Of a stretch of DNA of 64,000 nt, positions 27,619 to 34,591 are shown piece after piece. Made by a program: the position numbers and the translations under genes. The stretch comes from Ardenticatenaceae bacterium (GTDB taxonomy: Bacteria; Chloroflexota; Anaerolineae; Promineifilales; Promineifilaceae). Under the pieces are notes generated by a model. That model had not been told where the DNA came from and made no database searches. It saw nothing but the letters and a program-made list of their open reading frames with translations. Positions within the stretch are counted from its first letter, which is position 1, and each line of letters starts with the position of its first letter. The DNA is taken from positions 124,001 through 188,000 of the forward strand of contig JACKBT010000005.1 in the NCBI GenBank assembly GCA_020634415.1. Reading direction: 5' to 3'.

Positions 27619-28014
27619 TTACCAGGCGGTGCTGCTCAGACGGAGTTTGCCCAGGCGGGGCTGGAGGGGGATTTGTTGGAGGAAGGGGAAGGCGGTTTGC
27701 CAGGGGGTGGTTTCGGCGGTGGGGATGGCTTTTTCTAGTTTGCAGCCTTCGGCGCGGATGAGCCATTCGTGGCGGACGGTGAGGCGGGCTTCGTGGTAGC
27801 TGATGCCGAGGCGGCGGGCTTCGAAGGTGGCGAGGCGGTCTAGCAGGGCATCGGGAACGGCAGTTATATCCAAATAATACACTGGCACAGTGCCCCACCG
27901 CTGGGTGCAGGCCATGTGGGATTGGGGATATTTAACGGGGAGGTGGGAACGGCCGTATACCATCTCCCAACGTTGCAGCCGCTTCTCGTCTAATGGTGTC
28001 ACATAATATGTCAT
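27619..28014 (-). CDS. Hypothetical protein, 131 aa, with LexA-like operator
   Basis: A single-domain soluble protein of unknown family with several conserved-looking aromatic and His residues (YYVTPLDEKRLQRWEMVYGR, KYPQSHMACTQRWGT). No signal peptide or membrane helix. ACGGAGCA upstream may act as ribosome binding site. A GAAC-N4-GTTC palindrome 20 nt before the start, just after a possible TAGAAT -10 element, suggests control by a LexA/DinR-type repressor, which would make this a DNA-damage gene; this is inference from one site. Confidence 0.6.
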   Translation of the reverse strand: MTYYVTPLDEKRLQRWEMVYGRSHLPVKYPQSHMACTQRWGTVPVYYLDITAVPDALLDRLATFEARRLGISYHEARLTVRHEWLIRAEGCKLEKAIPTAETTPWQTAFPFLQQIPLQPRLGKLRLSSTAW

Positions 28015-28034
28015 GTCTGTTTATGCTCCGTTTT

Positions 28035-28050
28035 TAGAACCTATGTTCTA
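28035..28050. promoter_or_regulatory. LexA/DinR-like palindrome TAGAACCTATGTTCTA
   Basis: A perfect 6+6 palindrome with the GAAC-N4-GTTC core that Gram-positive LexA (DinR) recognises. It lies between the 131-residue gene start (28014) and a TAGAAT hexamer on the minus strand, a position suited to repression. Confidence 0.5.
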
Positions 28051-28105
28051 ATTCTAGCACAAACCAAACAAATGTCTAGAGCCGGTTAGGCGGCACTCAT
28101 GTAGG

Positions 28106-30043
28106 TTATTCGATTTTGTTCGCTTGGTTTTTGACGCGGCTAACCAACCCCTGAATTTCACTCATCAGGGTATCGCGGCCATAGGCTTCTTTTTTGACAA
28201 TTGTTTCCACATAGCCATTGAGCCGCAGTTGGTCTTCGGGGGTGAGGTCTTTGGCGGTGATGACGATGATGGGGACGTGCTGCACATCACTTTGTTTGCG
28301 GAATTCGACGGCGAACTGGAAGCCGTCCATTTCGGGCATCATCAGGTCGAGGAGGATGAGGGCGGGTTTGCGCAGTTGGGTGTGTTCGAGGGCGATACGG
28401 CCGTTTGCCGCCGTATCCACCGTCCAGCCCTCTTTCTCCAACATCTTTTGCATCATTTCGCGGGTAGGCTCATCGTCCTCCACAATCAAAACTGGTGCAT
28501 CGGGCTGCTGTGCCTGGTGCCGCTGCAGCACTCGCAGCAAAAGCTCACGGTCAATCGGTTTGCTCACAAAATCCGTCGCCCCCAGGGCAAAACCCCGTTC
28601 CCGATCATCCAGCATGGTCAGCATAATGACGGGGATATTGGCGGTGGATTCATTGGCTTTCAGTTTGGAGAGGACGCTCCAGCCATCCATGTCGGGCATC
28701 ATCACATCCAGCGTAATGAGATTGGGCTGCAACTGTAGGGCCATCTCCACCCCTTGCTGCCCGCCAGAGGCCGTTTCCACATGGAAGCCTTCTTTCACCA
28801 GAAAACGCTGCATCAAGTCCCGCACAATGGGGTCATCGTCAATGACCAGCACTTGCTGCTCGCCAAAGGAGCGCAGCCGTCCGGTGCCGAATGATTCTGC
28901 CTGGCGGGCTGGCACGCGCACGGGCAGAAACACGGTGAAGGCCGAACCGACATCAATGGTGCTTTTGGCCTCAATGGTGCCGCCCATCATCTCGCAAAAA
29001 CGTTTGGTAATGGCGAGGCCCAGCCCTGTGCCGCCATATTGCCGGGTGGTGGAAGAATCGGCCTGTGTGAAGGGCTGGAACAGCTTTTTCATCTGAGCGG
29101 GGGTCATGCCGATGCCGCTGTCGCGCACCTCAAATACATAATGCTCCACACCGTCTATCATGGTGCGCTGTGCGTCCAGGGCGATGATGCCGCCTTCGGT
29201 GAATTTGCTGGCGTTGCTGAGCAGATTGAACATGATCTGGCGCACTTTTGTCTGGTCGGCGTACATGTAGCCCAGGCTTTCATCTATGGTGGTCTGTAGT
29301 TCGTTGCCGTTTTGGGCAACTAAGGGCTGGATGGCGTTGAGTACATCGTCCAACAGGTAGCTGACATCAAATTCATCCAGATACATGGTCATGCGGCCGG
29401 CTTCAATTTTGGACAGGTCGAGGATGTCGTTGATGATGGAGAGGAGGTGTTTGCCGGAGCGGTGGATTTTTTGCAGGTCGGCCACCATCATGTCTTCGCC
29501 TAAGTCGTCGGCATCTTCTTGTAACATTTCGCTGTAGCCGAGTATGGCGTTGAGGGGGGTGCGCAGTTCGTGGCTCATGTTGGCGAGGAAGACGGATTTG
29601 GCGCGATTGGCTTTGAGGGCTTCATCGCGGGCGTGGGCCAGGTCGGCTTCGGATTGGCGCAGTTCGTCGTTGGTGGTGGTTAATTCGGCCGTTCGCGTTT
29701 GCACCTCTTTTTCTAGCTGGTCTTTGGAGAACATGGTGTGCTGTAGATCGCTAATGGTGAGGCCGCCCACACGCACCACGAGATAGACAAACAGTGCGCC
29801 AAACAGAAAGACAACCCCTACCAAAAGCAGTAATATCTCGGTGACTCCGGTGAAGACTAGGACGGATGCGCCTAAATAGCCGAAAAAGAAGAAGGCCATC
29901 AAGACCAGCAGCACCTGCCATGATTTTTGGTAGTTGCTTTCTTGCAGTTGGGTGAGCAGGCTGCGGGTTCCTAAAATGGAGAGGAACATAACCCCTGCAC
30001 CTAAAAGGATTAGAATGCCGGTGAGAATGGTTTGAATACTCAT
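28106..30043 (-). CDS. Hybrid sensor histidine kinase with two receiver domains
   Basis: A 645-residue protein. Three membrane helices (about 5-24, 43-64, 67-91) are followed by a coiled coil (105-145), HisKA with His158 in SHELRTPLN, a HATPase domain with DSGIGM and GGTGLGLAI, then two receivers: VLVIDDDPIVRDLM with Asp in LDVMMPDMDG, and VLIVEDDEPTREMM with Asp in LDLMMPEMDG. No periplasmic sensor domain is visible, so it may sense the membrane state or a partner. AGGTTAAGTT precedes the start. The double receiver implies a phosphorelay; no Hpt protein was found in the window. Confidence 0.92.
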   Translation of the reverse strand: MSIQTILTGILILLGAGVMFLSILGTRSLLTQLQESNYQKSWQVLLVLMAFFFFGYLGASVLVFTGVTEILLLLVGVVFLFGALFVYLVVRVGGLTISDLQHTMFSKDQLEKEVQTRTAELTTTNDELRQSEADLAHARDEALKANRAKSVFLANMSHELRTPLNAILGYSEMLQEDADDLGEDMMVADLQKIHRSGKHLLSIINDILDLSKIEAGRMTMYLDEFDVSYLLDDVLNAIQPLVAQNGNELQTTIDESLGYMYADQTKVRQIMFNLLSNASKFTEGGIIALDAQRTMIDGVEHYVFEVRDSGIGMTPAQMKKLFQPFTQADSSTTRQYGGTGLGLAITKRFCEMMGGTIEAKSTIDVGSAFTVFLPVRVPARQAESFGTGRLRSFGEQQVLVIDDDPIVRDLMQRFLVKEGFHVETASGGQQGVEMALQLQPNLITLDVMMPDMDGWSVLSKLKANESTANIPVIMLTMLDDRERGFALGATDFVSKPIDRELLLRVLQRHQAQQPDAPVLIVEDDEPTREMMQKMLEKEGWTVDTAANGRIALEHTQLRKPALILLDLMMPEMDGFQFAVEFRKQSDVQHVPIIVITAKDLTPEDQLRLNGYVETIVKKEAYGRDTLMSEIQGLVSRVKNQANKIE

Positions 30044-30139
30044 AACTTAACCTGTTTCAGCGGGGTTGCTACCATGATTATCGGCCATTATACCTACTTT
30101 GGGCAAAAGCATTGTGTCCTTGTCGTGAATTTTAGCGGT

Positions 30140-31366
30140 TTAGGGAATAACCTCAATGAGGAGTGTTAAGGTGGGGCCAAATGGAGTGGGTTCCTGTTGG
30201 GGGGTGCGCGGAGATTGTAGCTGCCATGTTTCTTGATAGATGCCTGGTTCGACTGGGGCGTGGAAGAGGAGGCTGATGTCTACGGTTGCGCCAGGAAGCA
30301 CCACAGGCAATTCGTTATTGTCGTGTAGTAATTGGCCGTCGTCGCTGACTAACTGGTAGGCGGCTGACCAGAGGCAACTGCCTGTGTTTTGGACGCGCCA
30401 GGTTTTGAGGAAGGAGTCACCAGCTTTGATGCGTGTGCCGTTGGCGATGGTGATGGCGTTGATGTAAACGGCCGTATTCGTACATCCAGCTTCGTTAACA
30501 GGCAGAGAACTGACGCTGGAGGCATCGTCGGGAATGAACAGGGTTTGCAAGAGGCCATCTAGCAGGGCGAGGTCGGGGGTGAAGGCGGAAGGGGGCAGGG
30601 TGTGGACGAGCGCAAGTTGTTGATCGAGATATGTTTGGTAAGCGGCCGTTTCGCCGGCTACAGCTTCTCTTTCGGCCTGTGTGAATTGGCCGGGTTCATC
30701 GGGCAAGATGGGTGTTTGCAAGTTGAACTGTAACCAGACGTGGTAACGGCCGTCGGCCGTTACCCCCTCAAACAGATAAAAAAGCTGCGCATCAGAAAAA
30801 GGCACTGTTTCTGAGTAAACGGGCAGATAACCAACGGCGCGAACGCCTGAGCCGTTCTCGAACTCCAGATAACTGGTGAGGGGATCATGACTGGTTTGGG
30901 CTTCTAATTGGGAGGCTAACTGGGTGAAACGGCCGATTTCCCCCTCAGGATACGCGGCATAAAATAGGCCATCCTCATCATGCAGCCGCTGCACCACCAA
31001 CCGCGACGGTGCGGGACTGCTGCCCATATCCTCGAAGTTGAAGAGCAGGGCATCTGGCACACCGAAGTAATACATAGGCGGGGTGGTGGGGGAGGGGTCG
31101 GTCAGACCTTGCCTGGCGGCGGTCTGGTCTGTGGTCAGGCGGCGCATCAGGCCGTTGGCGTAGCGGAAGGTGATGCCTTGATAGGTGAAGCGGGCGGTGG
31201 GAACGGCCGTTTCTGTGGCTACAGGTAGGGGGGTTGCCGTTATTGTGGCAGGCACAGCTTCGGTGGCTAAAGGGGCGGAGGGGATGGTTAACGGCCGTAG
31301 TTCCCCATCACAAGCAACCAATACCCCAAGTGCTAGCAGCCACACGACAAAATAACCTCTCAACAT
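30140..31366 (-). CDS. Lipoprotein with C-terminal NBR1-like Ig domain
   Basis: A 408-residue protein with a lipoprotein signal (LALGVLVAC, acylated Cys near residue 19). The central part (about 60-290) has no recognised domain. Residues about 300-405 match the NBR1 central Ig-like domain, seen as GDSFLKTWRVQNTGSCLW, LPVVLPGATVDISL and PGIYQETWQLQ, a module frequent at the end of Chloroflexota lipoproteins. Probably an outer-face protein with a binding role. TAGAAT lies exactly 6 nt before the ATG with no Shine-Dalgarno site, suggesting a leaderless mRNA. It is divergent from the P450 gene. Confidence 0.85.
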   Translation of the reverse strand: MLRGYFVVWLLALGVLVACDGELRPLTIPSAPLATEAVPATITATPLPVATETAVPTARFTYQGITFRYANGLMRRLTTDQTAARQGLTDPSPTTPPMYYFGVPDALLFNFEDMGSSPAPSRLVVQRLHDEDGLFYAAYPEGEIGRFTQLASQLEAQTSHDPLTSYLEFENGSGVRAVGYLPVYSETVPFSDAQLFYLFEGVTADGRYHVWLQFNLQTPILPDEPGQFTQAEREAVAGETAAYQTYLDQQLALVHTLPPSAFTPDLALLDGLLQTLFIPDDASSVSSLPVNEAGCTNTAVYINAITIANGTRIKAGDSFLKTWRVQNTGSCLWSAAYQLVSDDGQLLHDNNELPVVLPGATVDISLLFHAPVEPGIYQETWQLQSPRTPQQEPTPFGPTLTLLIEVIP

Positions 31367-31372
31367 CGCCCC

Positions 31373-31378
31373 ATTCTA
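31373..31378 (-). promoter_or_regulatory. -10 hexamer for a probable leaderless lipoprotein mRNA
   Basis: TAGAAT on the minus strand, 6 nt before the ATG at 31366. Same geometry as three other genes in the window. Confidence 0.45.
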
Positions 31379-31494
31379 ACCTAACATCGCCTGACTTCCA
31401 CAACCCAAATCAGGTACAATCAACAGCAAAAAGCCTCAAGTTCCGTCCATTCCCCATCATTCTCTGTGCGGAACTTGTCTGCAAAGGAAATCCC

Positions 31495-32673
31495 ATGCAA
31501 TTTAACCCCCTTTCTCCCGAATTCCGCCTCAATCCGTATCCCACCTATGACCTGCTGCGCCAACACGCGCCCATCTTCTATTGGGAGCGATGGCAGCATT
31601 ATTTTTTGTCCCGTTATGATGATTGCTCCGCCCTGCTGCGTGACAATCGGCTGGGGCAGGGCGAGTCTAACGAAGAGTGGGCACCCGATTCACAAAAGGA
31701 TTTGGTGCGGCTGCAAAAAGATTGGGTGTTGTTCAAAAATCCGCCGGACCATACTCGGCTGCGGGGTCTGGTTTACAAAGCCTTCACACCGCGTGTAGTG
31801 GAGCAGATGCGGGAGACGATCCAAACGATTACCGACCGCCTGCTGGATACGGTGCAGGATAAAGGCGAGATGGATTTGATTGCCGATTTGGCCTATCCGC
31901 TGCCTGTTACGGTCATTTCCGAAATGTTGGGTATCCCGCGTGAGGATCAAGATCGCTTCCAGGAGTGGTCTAATGCGTTGGCTCGAAGCCTGGATTTGAC
32001 GGATGATTCGGCCGTTTATGATAGGGCCTCGGAGGCAGCGGCCGTTTTTACTGACTATCTGGCTGATTTGGCCGAGCAGCGCCGCCGTCAGCCCCAAAAT
32101 GATCTCCTCAGTGCCTTGGTGGCTGTGGAGGAGGAGGGCGAACGGCTGACGGCCAACGAACTCTATGCCACCAGTTCCTTCCTCTTTGTGGCTGGGCATG
32201 AGACGACGATTAATCTCATTGGCAATGGCACGTTGGCCCTGCTGCGCCATCCTGACCAGTTTGCTTTGTTGAAGGGAGATTTGGGGTTGGTGAAAACGGC
32301 CGTTGAGGAATTCCTCCGTTACGACAGCCCGGTGCAAATGACCTCCCGCCTTGCTCACGAGGAGATCGCCTACAAAGGCCACATCTTCCCGCGTGGCACA
32401 CAAATCTCCTTCCTCCTGGCCGCCGCCAACCACGATCCCGAACGCTTTGAAAACCCGCACCAGCTAGACATTACCCGGCAAAAAAACCAGCATCTTTCTT
32501 TTGGCAATGGCATCCACTACTGCCTGGGCGCACCCCTGGCCCGCCTTGAAGGCGAAATCGCCTTCACCACCCTCTTACGCCGTCTGCCCAATCTGGCCCT
32601 GGCCACCGAAACACCCGCCTATAGTGACAACTATCTCCTGCGTGGTCTCAAGTGTTTGCCCCTTACCTTCTAG
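31495..32673 (+). CDS. Cytochrome P450
   Basis: A 392-residue soluble bacterial P450. The start at 31495 has AAAGGAAA 4 nt upstream, and the N-terminus FNPLSPEFRLNPYPTYDLLR is standard; a longer frame from 31234 overlaps the divergent gene and is rejected. I helix AGHETTINLIGNG (acid-alcohol pair is E-T), ExxR in EEFLRYDSPVQ near residue 270, heme loop FGNGIHYCLGAPLARLE with the Cys ligand near residue 343. Resembles class I CYP enzymes of the CYP107/CYP109 type that hydroxylate small lipophilic substrates. No ferredoxin or reductase gene adjoins. Confidence 0.94.
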   Translation: MQFNPLSPEFRLNPYPTYDLLRQHAPIFYWERWQHYFLSRYDDCSALLRDNRLGQGESNEEWAPDSQKDLVRLQKDWVLFKNPPDHTRLRGLVYKAFTPRVVEQMRETIQTITDRLLDTVQDKGEMDLIADLAYPLPVTVISEMLGIPREDQDRFQEWSNALARSLDLTDDSAVYDRASEAAAVFTDYLADLAEQRRRQPQNDLLSALVAVEEEGERLTANELYATSSFLFVAGHETTINLIGNGTLALLRHPDQFALLKGDLGLVKTAVEEFLRYDSPVQMTSRLAHEEIAYKGHIFPRGTQISFLLAAANHDPERFENPHQLDITRQKNQHLSFGNGIHYCLGAPLARLEGEIAFTTLLRRLPNLALATETPAYSDNYLLRGLKCLPLTF

Positions 32674-32719
32674 GGGCATGGGTTAGATGGCTGATAAGGC
32701 ATAGAAATTTGCCTGTGGC

Positions 32720-33553
32720 TTAAATAAAGGCAGCGGGGAGATTGAGGGAGCTAAGATGTTGCAGGGTGTGGGCGGCCTGGGCGGCACCTTGCTGGAGGGC
32801 GTGGGGGATGCTGCCCGTGCGCTGATAGGCGACGGTGAAGGCGGCCTGGAAGGCATCGCCGCAGCCGGTAGGGTCTACGATGTGGGGGACGGGCAGGGCG
32901 GGTTGGGAGTAGGAACGGCCGTTGCGCAAAGCCACACTGCCTGCTGCCCCCAACGTAACCACGATGAGGCTGTCTATGGTTTGGGAGAGGGGCTGCAAGG
33001 CAGCGACGGTGACGGCAGTGCCACTGATGAAGGCGATGTGGCAGGCGGGCATGTGCTGGAAAACGGCCGAATACTCCCCGCCATAATCGGCCCAGTCACC
33101 AAAATCTACCACCAGTTTGCCCGCCAAAGCTGGCTCGGCCACAAGCTGTGGGAAAAAGAGACCGGGCTGTGAATGGTCGTACAAAGTGGCGATGAGATCG
33201 TGCTGAGGGCAAAGGGCGAGTTCGGCGGGTGTGAGTTGGAACTGCTCGAGGACGTGGCGGTGGAATGTGCCGGGGGGAAAGATGCGCTCGCCGTCGGCGG
33301 TGATTTGGACGGCGATGGTGGCGGTTTGGCCGGGAACGGCCGTTACCCATCCCGCCTCTACCCCCTCCCTGTGCAGCGCGGCCAACACCTGCCGCCCTGC
33401 CTCATCCTGCCCCACCCGACTGATAAGCGACACCTGTTCCGCGCCGCACCGTTTGGCCTGCACGGCAAAATTCAACGAAATGCCGCCCACAAACGCCTGT
33501 TGGAAGTCGGGATAGTGGTCGAGGGTGATTTCACCGATGGCGAGGAGGTTCAT
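32720..33553 (-). CDS. PfkB family carbohydrate kinase
   Basis: A 277-residue ribokinase-fold kinase, starting at the ATG at 33553 (MNLLAIGEITLDHYPDF); upstream codons in the same frame encode a tandem repeat and are not part of the gene. The sugar-binding GGISLNFAVQAKRCG and the C-terminal catalytic signature DPTGCGDAFQAAF, with the catalytic Asp, are present. Substrate unknown, probably a sugar or nucleoside. No Shine-Dalgarno site is seen because a TAATTGGG-type repeat abuts the start codon. Confidence 0.88.
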   Translation of the reverse strand: MNLLAIGEITLDHYPDFQQAFVGGISLNFAVQAKRCGAEQVSLISRVGQDEAGRQVLAALHREGVEAGWVTAVPGQTATIAVQITADGERIFPPGTFHRHVLEQFQLTPAELALCPQHDLIATLYDHSQPGLFFPQLVAEPALAGKLVVDFGDWADYGGEYSAVFQHMPACHIAFISGTAVTVAALQPLSQTIDSLIVVTLGAAGSVALRNGRSYSQPALPVPHIVDPTGCGDAFQAAFTVAYQRTGSIPHALQQGAAQAAHTLQHLSSLNLPAAFI

Positions 33554-33590
33554 GGTAATTGGGTAATTGAGTAATTGGGTAATTGGGGCA
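33551..33590. repeat. Tandem TAATTGGG-type repeat abutting the PfkB kinase start
   Basis: Three near-copies of TAATTGGG/TAATTGAG lie directly before the start codon of the kinase. The same unit is found upstream of ileS (5402-5432) and around 33800-33825. Confidence 0.65.
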
Positions 33591-33735
33591 GATAAATTAC
33601 ATACTGGGGTCTGGTGAATTTTATAGTTCTCTCTGGTATGTGGGGCGATTTTCAAAATCGCCCTACTCTGGAAAACTCAAAAAACGCCAGTGTCCAGTTA
33701 CTCAGTAACCATTCGTAAATAAGTTGGCGGTTTTC

Positions 33736-33769
33736 AGATTGGGCCAATCTTGAAGATTGGCCCAATCTT
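33736..33769. repeat. 34-bp palindrome, copy 1
   Basis: AGATTGGGCCAATCTT is followed by GA and then AGATTGGCCCAATCTT-like sequence. An almost identical copy, differing only at the centre, is at 48357-48390. A dispersed palindromic repeat, possibly a terminator. Confidence 0.75.
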
Positions 33770-33806
33770 CACTAAGTTGATTTTGAACATTCACTTAACG
33801 ACCCAA

Positions 33807-34529
33807 TTACTCAATTACACCTCTCCTCACCCTCTGCACAAACGCCCGCACTCGTGCGGGATCGAAGCTGTCGAAGCTGCGGCTGATGCCGGTGGCGACG
33901 AGGAAATAGTTGGCGTAGGGCAGGTAGGCGGCGATGTTTTCGGGGGTGAGGCCGCTGGCGATAGCCAGGGGATGAGGGCCAATGGCGGCGCGGATTTGTT
34001 GGATTTTATGAAGATGGGCGGCCTGCCCGGTGGCGGTGCCGCTGGTGGTGATGATGTCTATGTAGGGAACGGCCGTCTGCGCTGCCCGCGCCACATCAGC
34101 CACTTCCCGCTGGTATTTGAAGGCCACACCGCCAAAATAGAGGCCCTGCCACTGGCTTTGCTGGCGGCTGTGGGCGATTTGTTCGGCGGCGGTTTGGGCG
34201 GTTTGCCTTTCGTCAATGTAGGCGTTATCCACCCACACGCCAGCTACCTGCGGTGTAAGGTGGGCGAAGGTCTCGTGTGGTGGCAGATCGAGACAGTTGA
34301 CACCGAGCCACCAGCCAGGGATGGTTTGGCTGAGTTCCTGGTGAATGTCGAGGAGGTGGCGATAGGTTAACGGCCGTTCGCCCCCTTCATCCTCATGGTT
34401 AATCAAAAACACCCCATCCGCCCCCGCTTCATAGGCAATTTGGGCATTAAGCTTTGCCTGGGCCGTGTTGACGACGTGGATGACGGGCAGGACGATGTGG
34501 GGGTTGGTGAAGGGGGTGGGTTGGGGCAT
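33807..34529 (-). CDS. BtpA/SgcQ-like TIM-barrel protein
   Basis: A 240-residue protein with a TIM-barrel pattern: VLPVIHVVNTAQAKLNAQ, EAGADGVFLINHEDEGG, GWWLGVNCLDLPP, VAGVWVDNAYIDE, YFGGVAFKYQ, YIDIITTSGTATG, PLAIASGLTPENI and FLVATGISRSF. The late TSGTATG and ASGLTPEN phosphate-binding loops resemble BtpA/SgcQ and related phosphate-binding barrels. The reaction is unknown. The gene lies next to the PfkB kinase in the same direction with 250 nt of repeats between. Confidence 0.65.
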   Translation of the reverse strand: MPQPTPFTNPHIVLPVIHVVNTAQAKLNAQIAYEAGADGVFLINHEDEGGERPLTYRHLLDIHQELSQTIPGWWLGVNCLDLPPHETFAHLTPQVAGVWVDNAYIDERQTAQTAAEQIAHSRQQSQWQGLYFGGVAFKYQREVADVARAAQTAVPYIDIITTSGTATGQAAHLHKIQQIRAAIGPHPLAIASGLTPENIAAYLPYANYFLVATGISRSFDSFDPARVRAFVQRVRRGVIE

Positions 34530-34536
34530 GGGTGAT

Positions 34537-34590
34537 TAGAGATTGGAGATTGGAGATTAGCAATTGCCAATCTCCAATCTCCAATCTCTC
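34537..34590. repeat. GGAGATT-type intergenic hairpin
   Basis: AGAGATTGGAGATTGGAGATT and the complementary CCAATCTCCAATCTCC-type arm surround a short loop. It ends 2 nt before the stop codon of the glycosyltransferase gene and lies upstream of the TIM-barrel gene start. Confidence 0.8.
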
Positions 34591-34591
34591 T

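Noticed and set aside
31234..31494. N-terminal extension of the P450
   Set aside because: It overlaps the divergent lipoprotein gene and its promoter; the ATG at 31495 has a proper ribosome binding site and begins with the normal P450 N-terminus.
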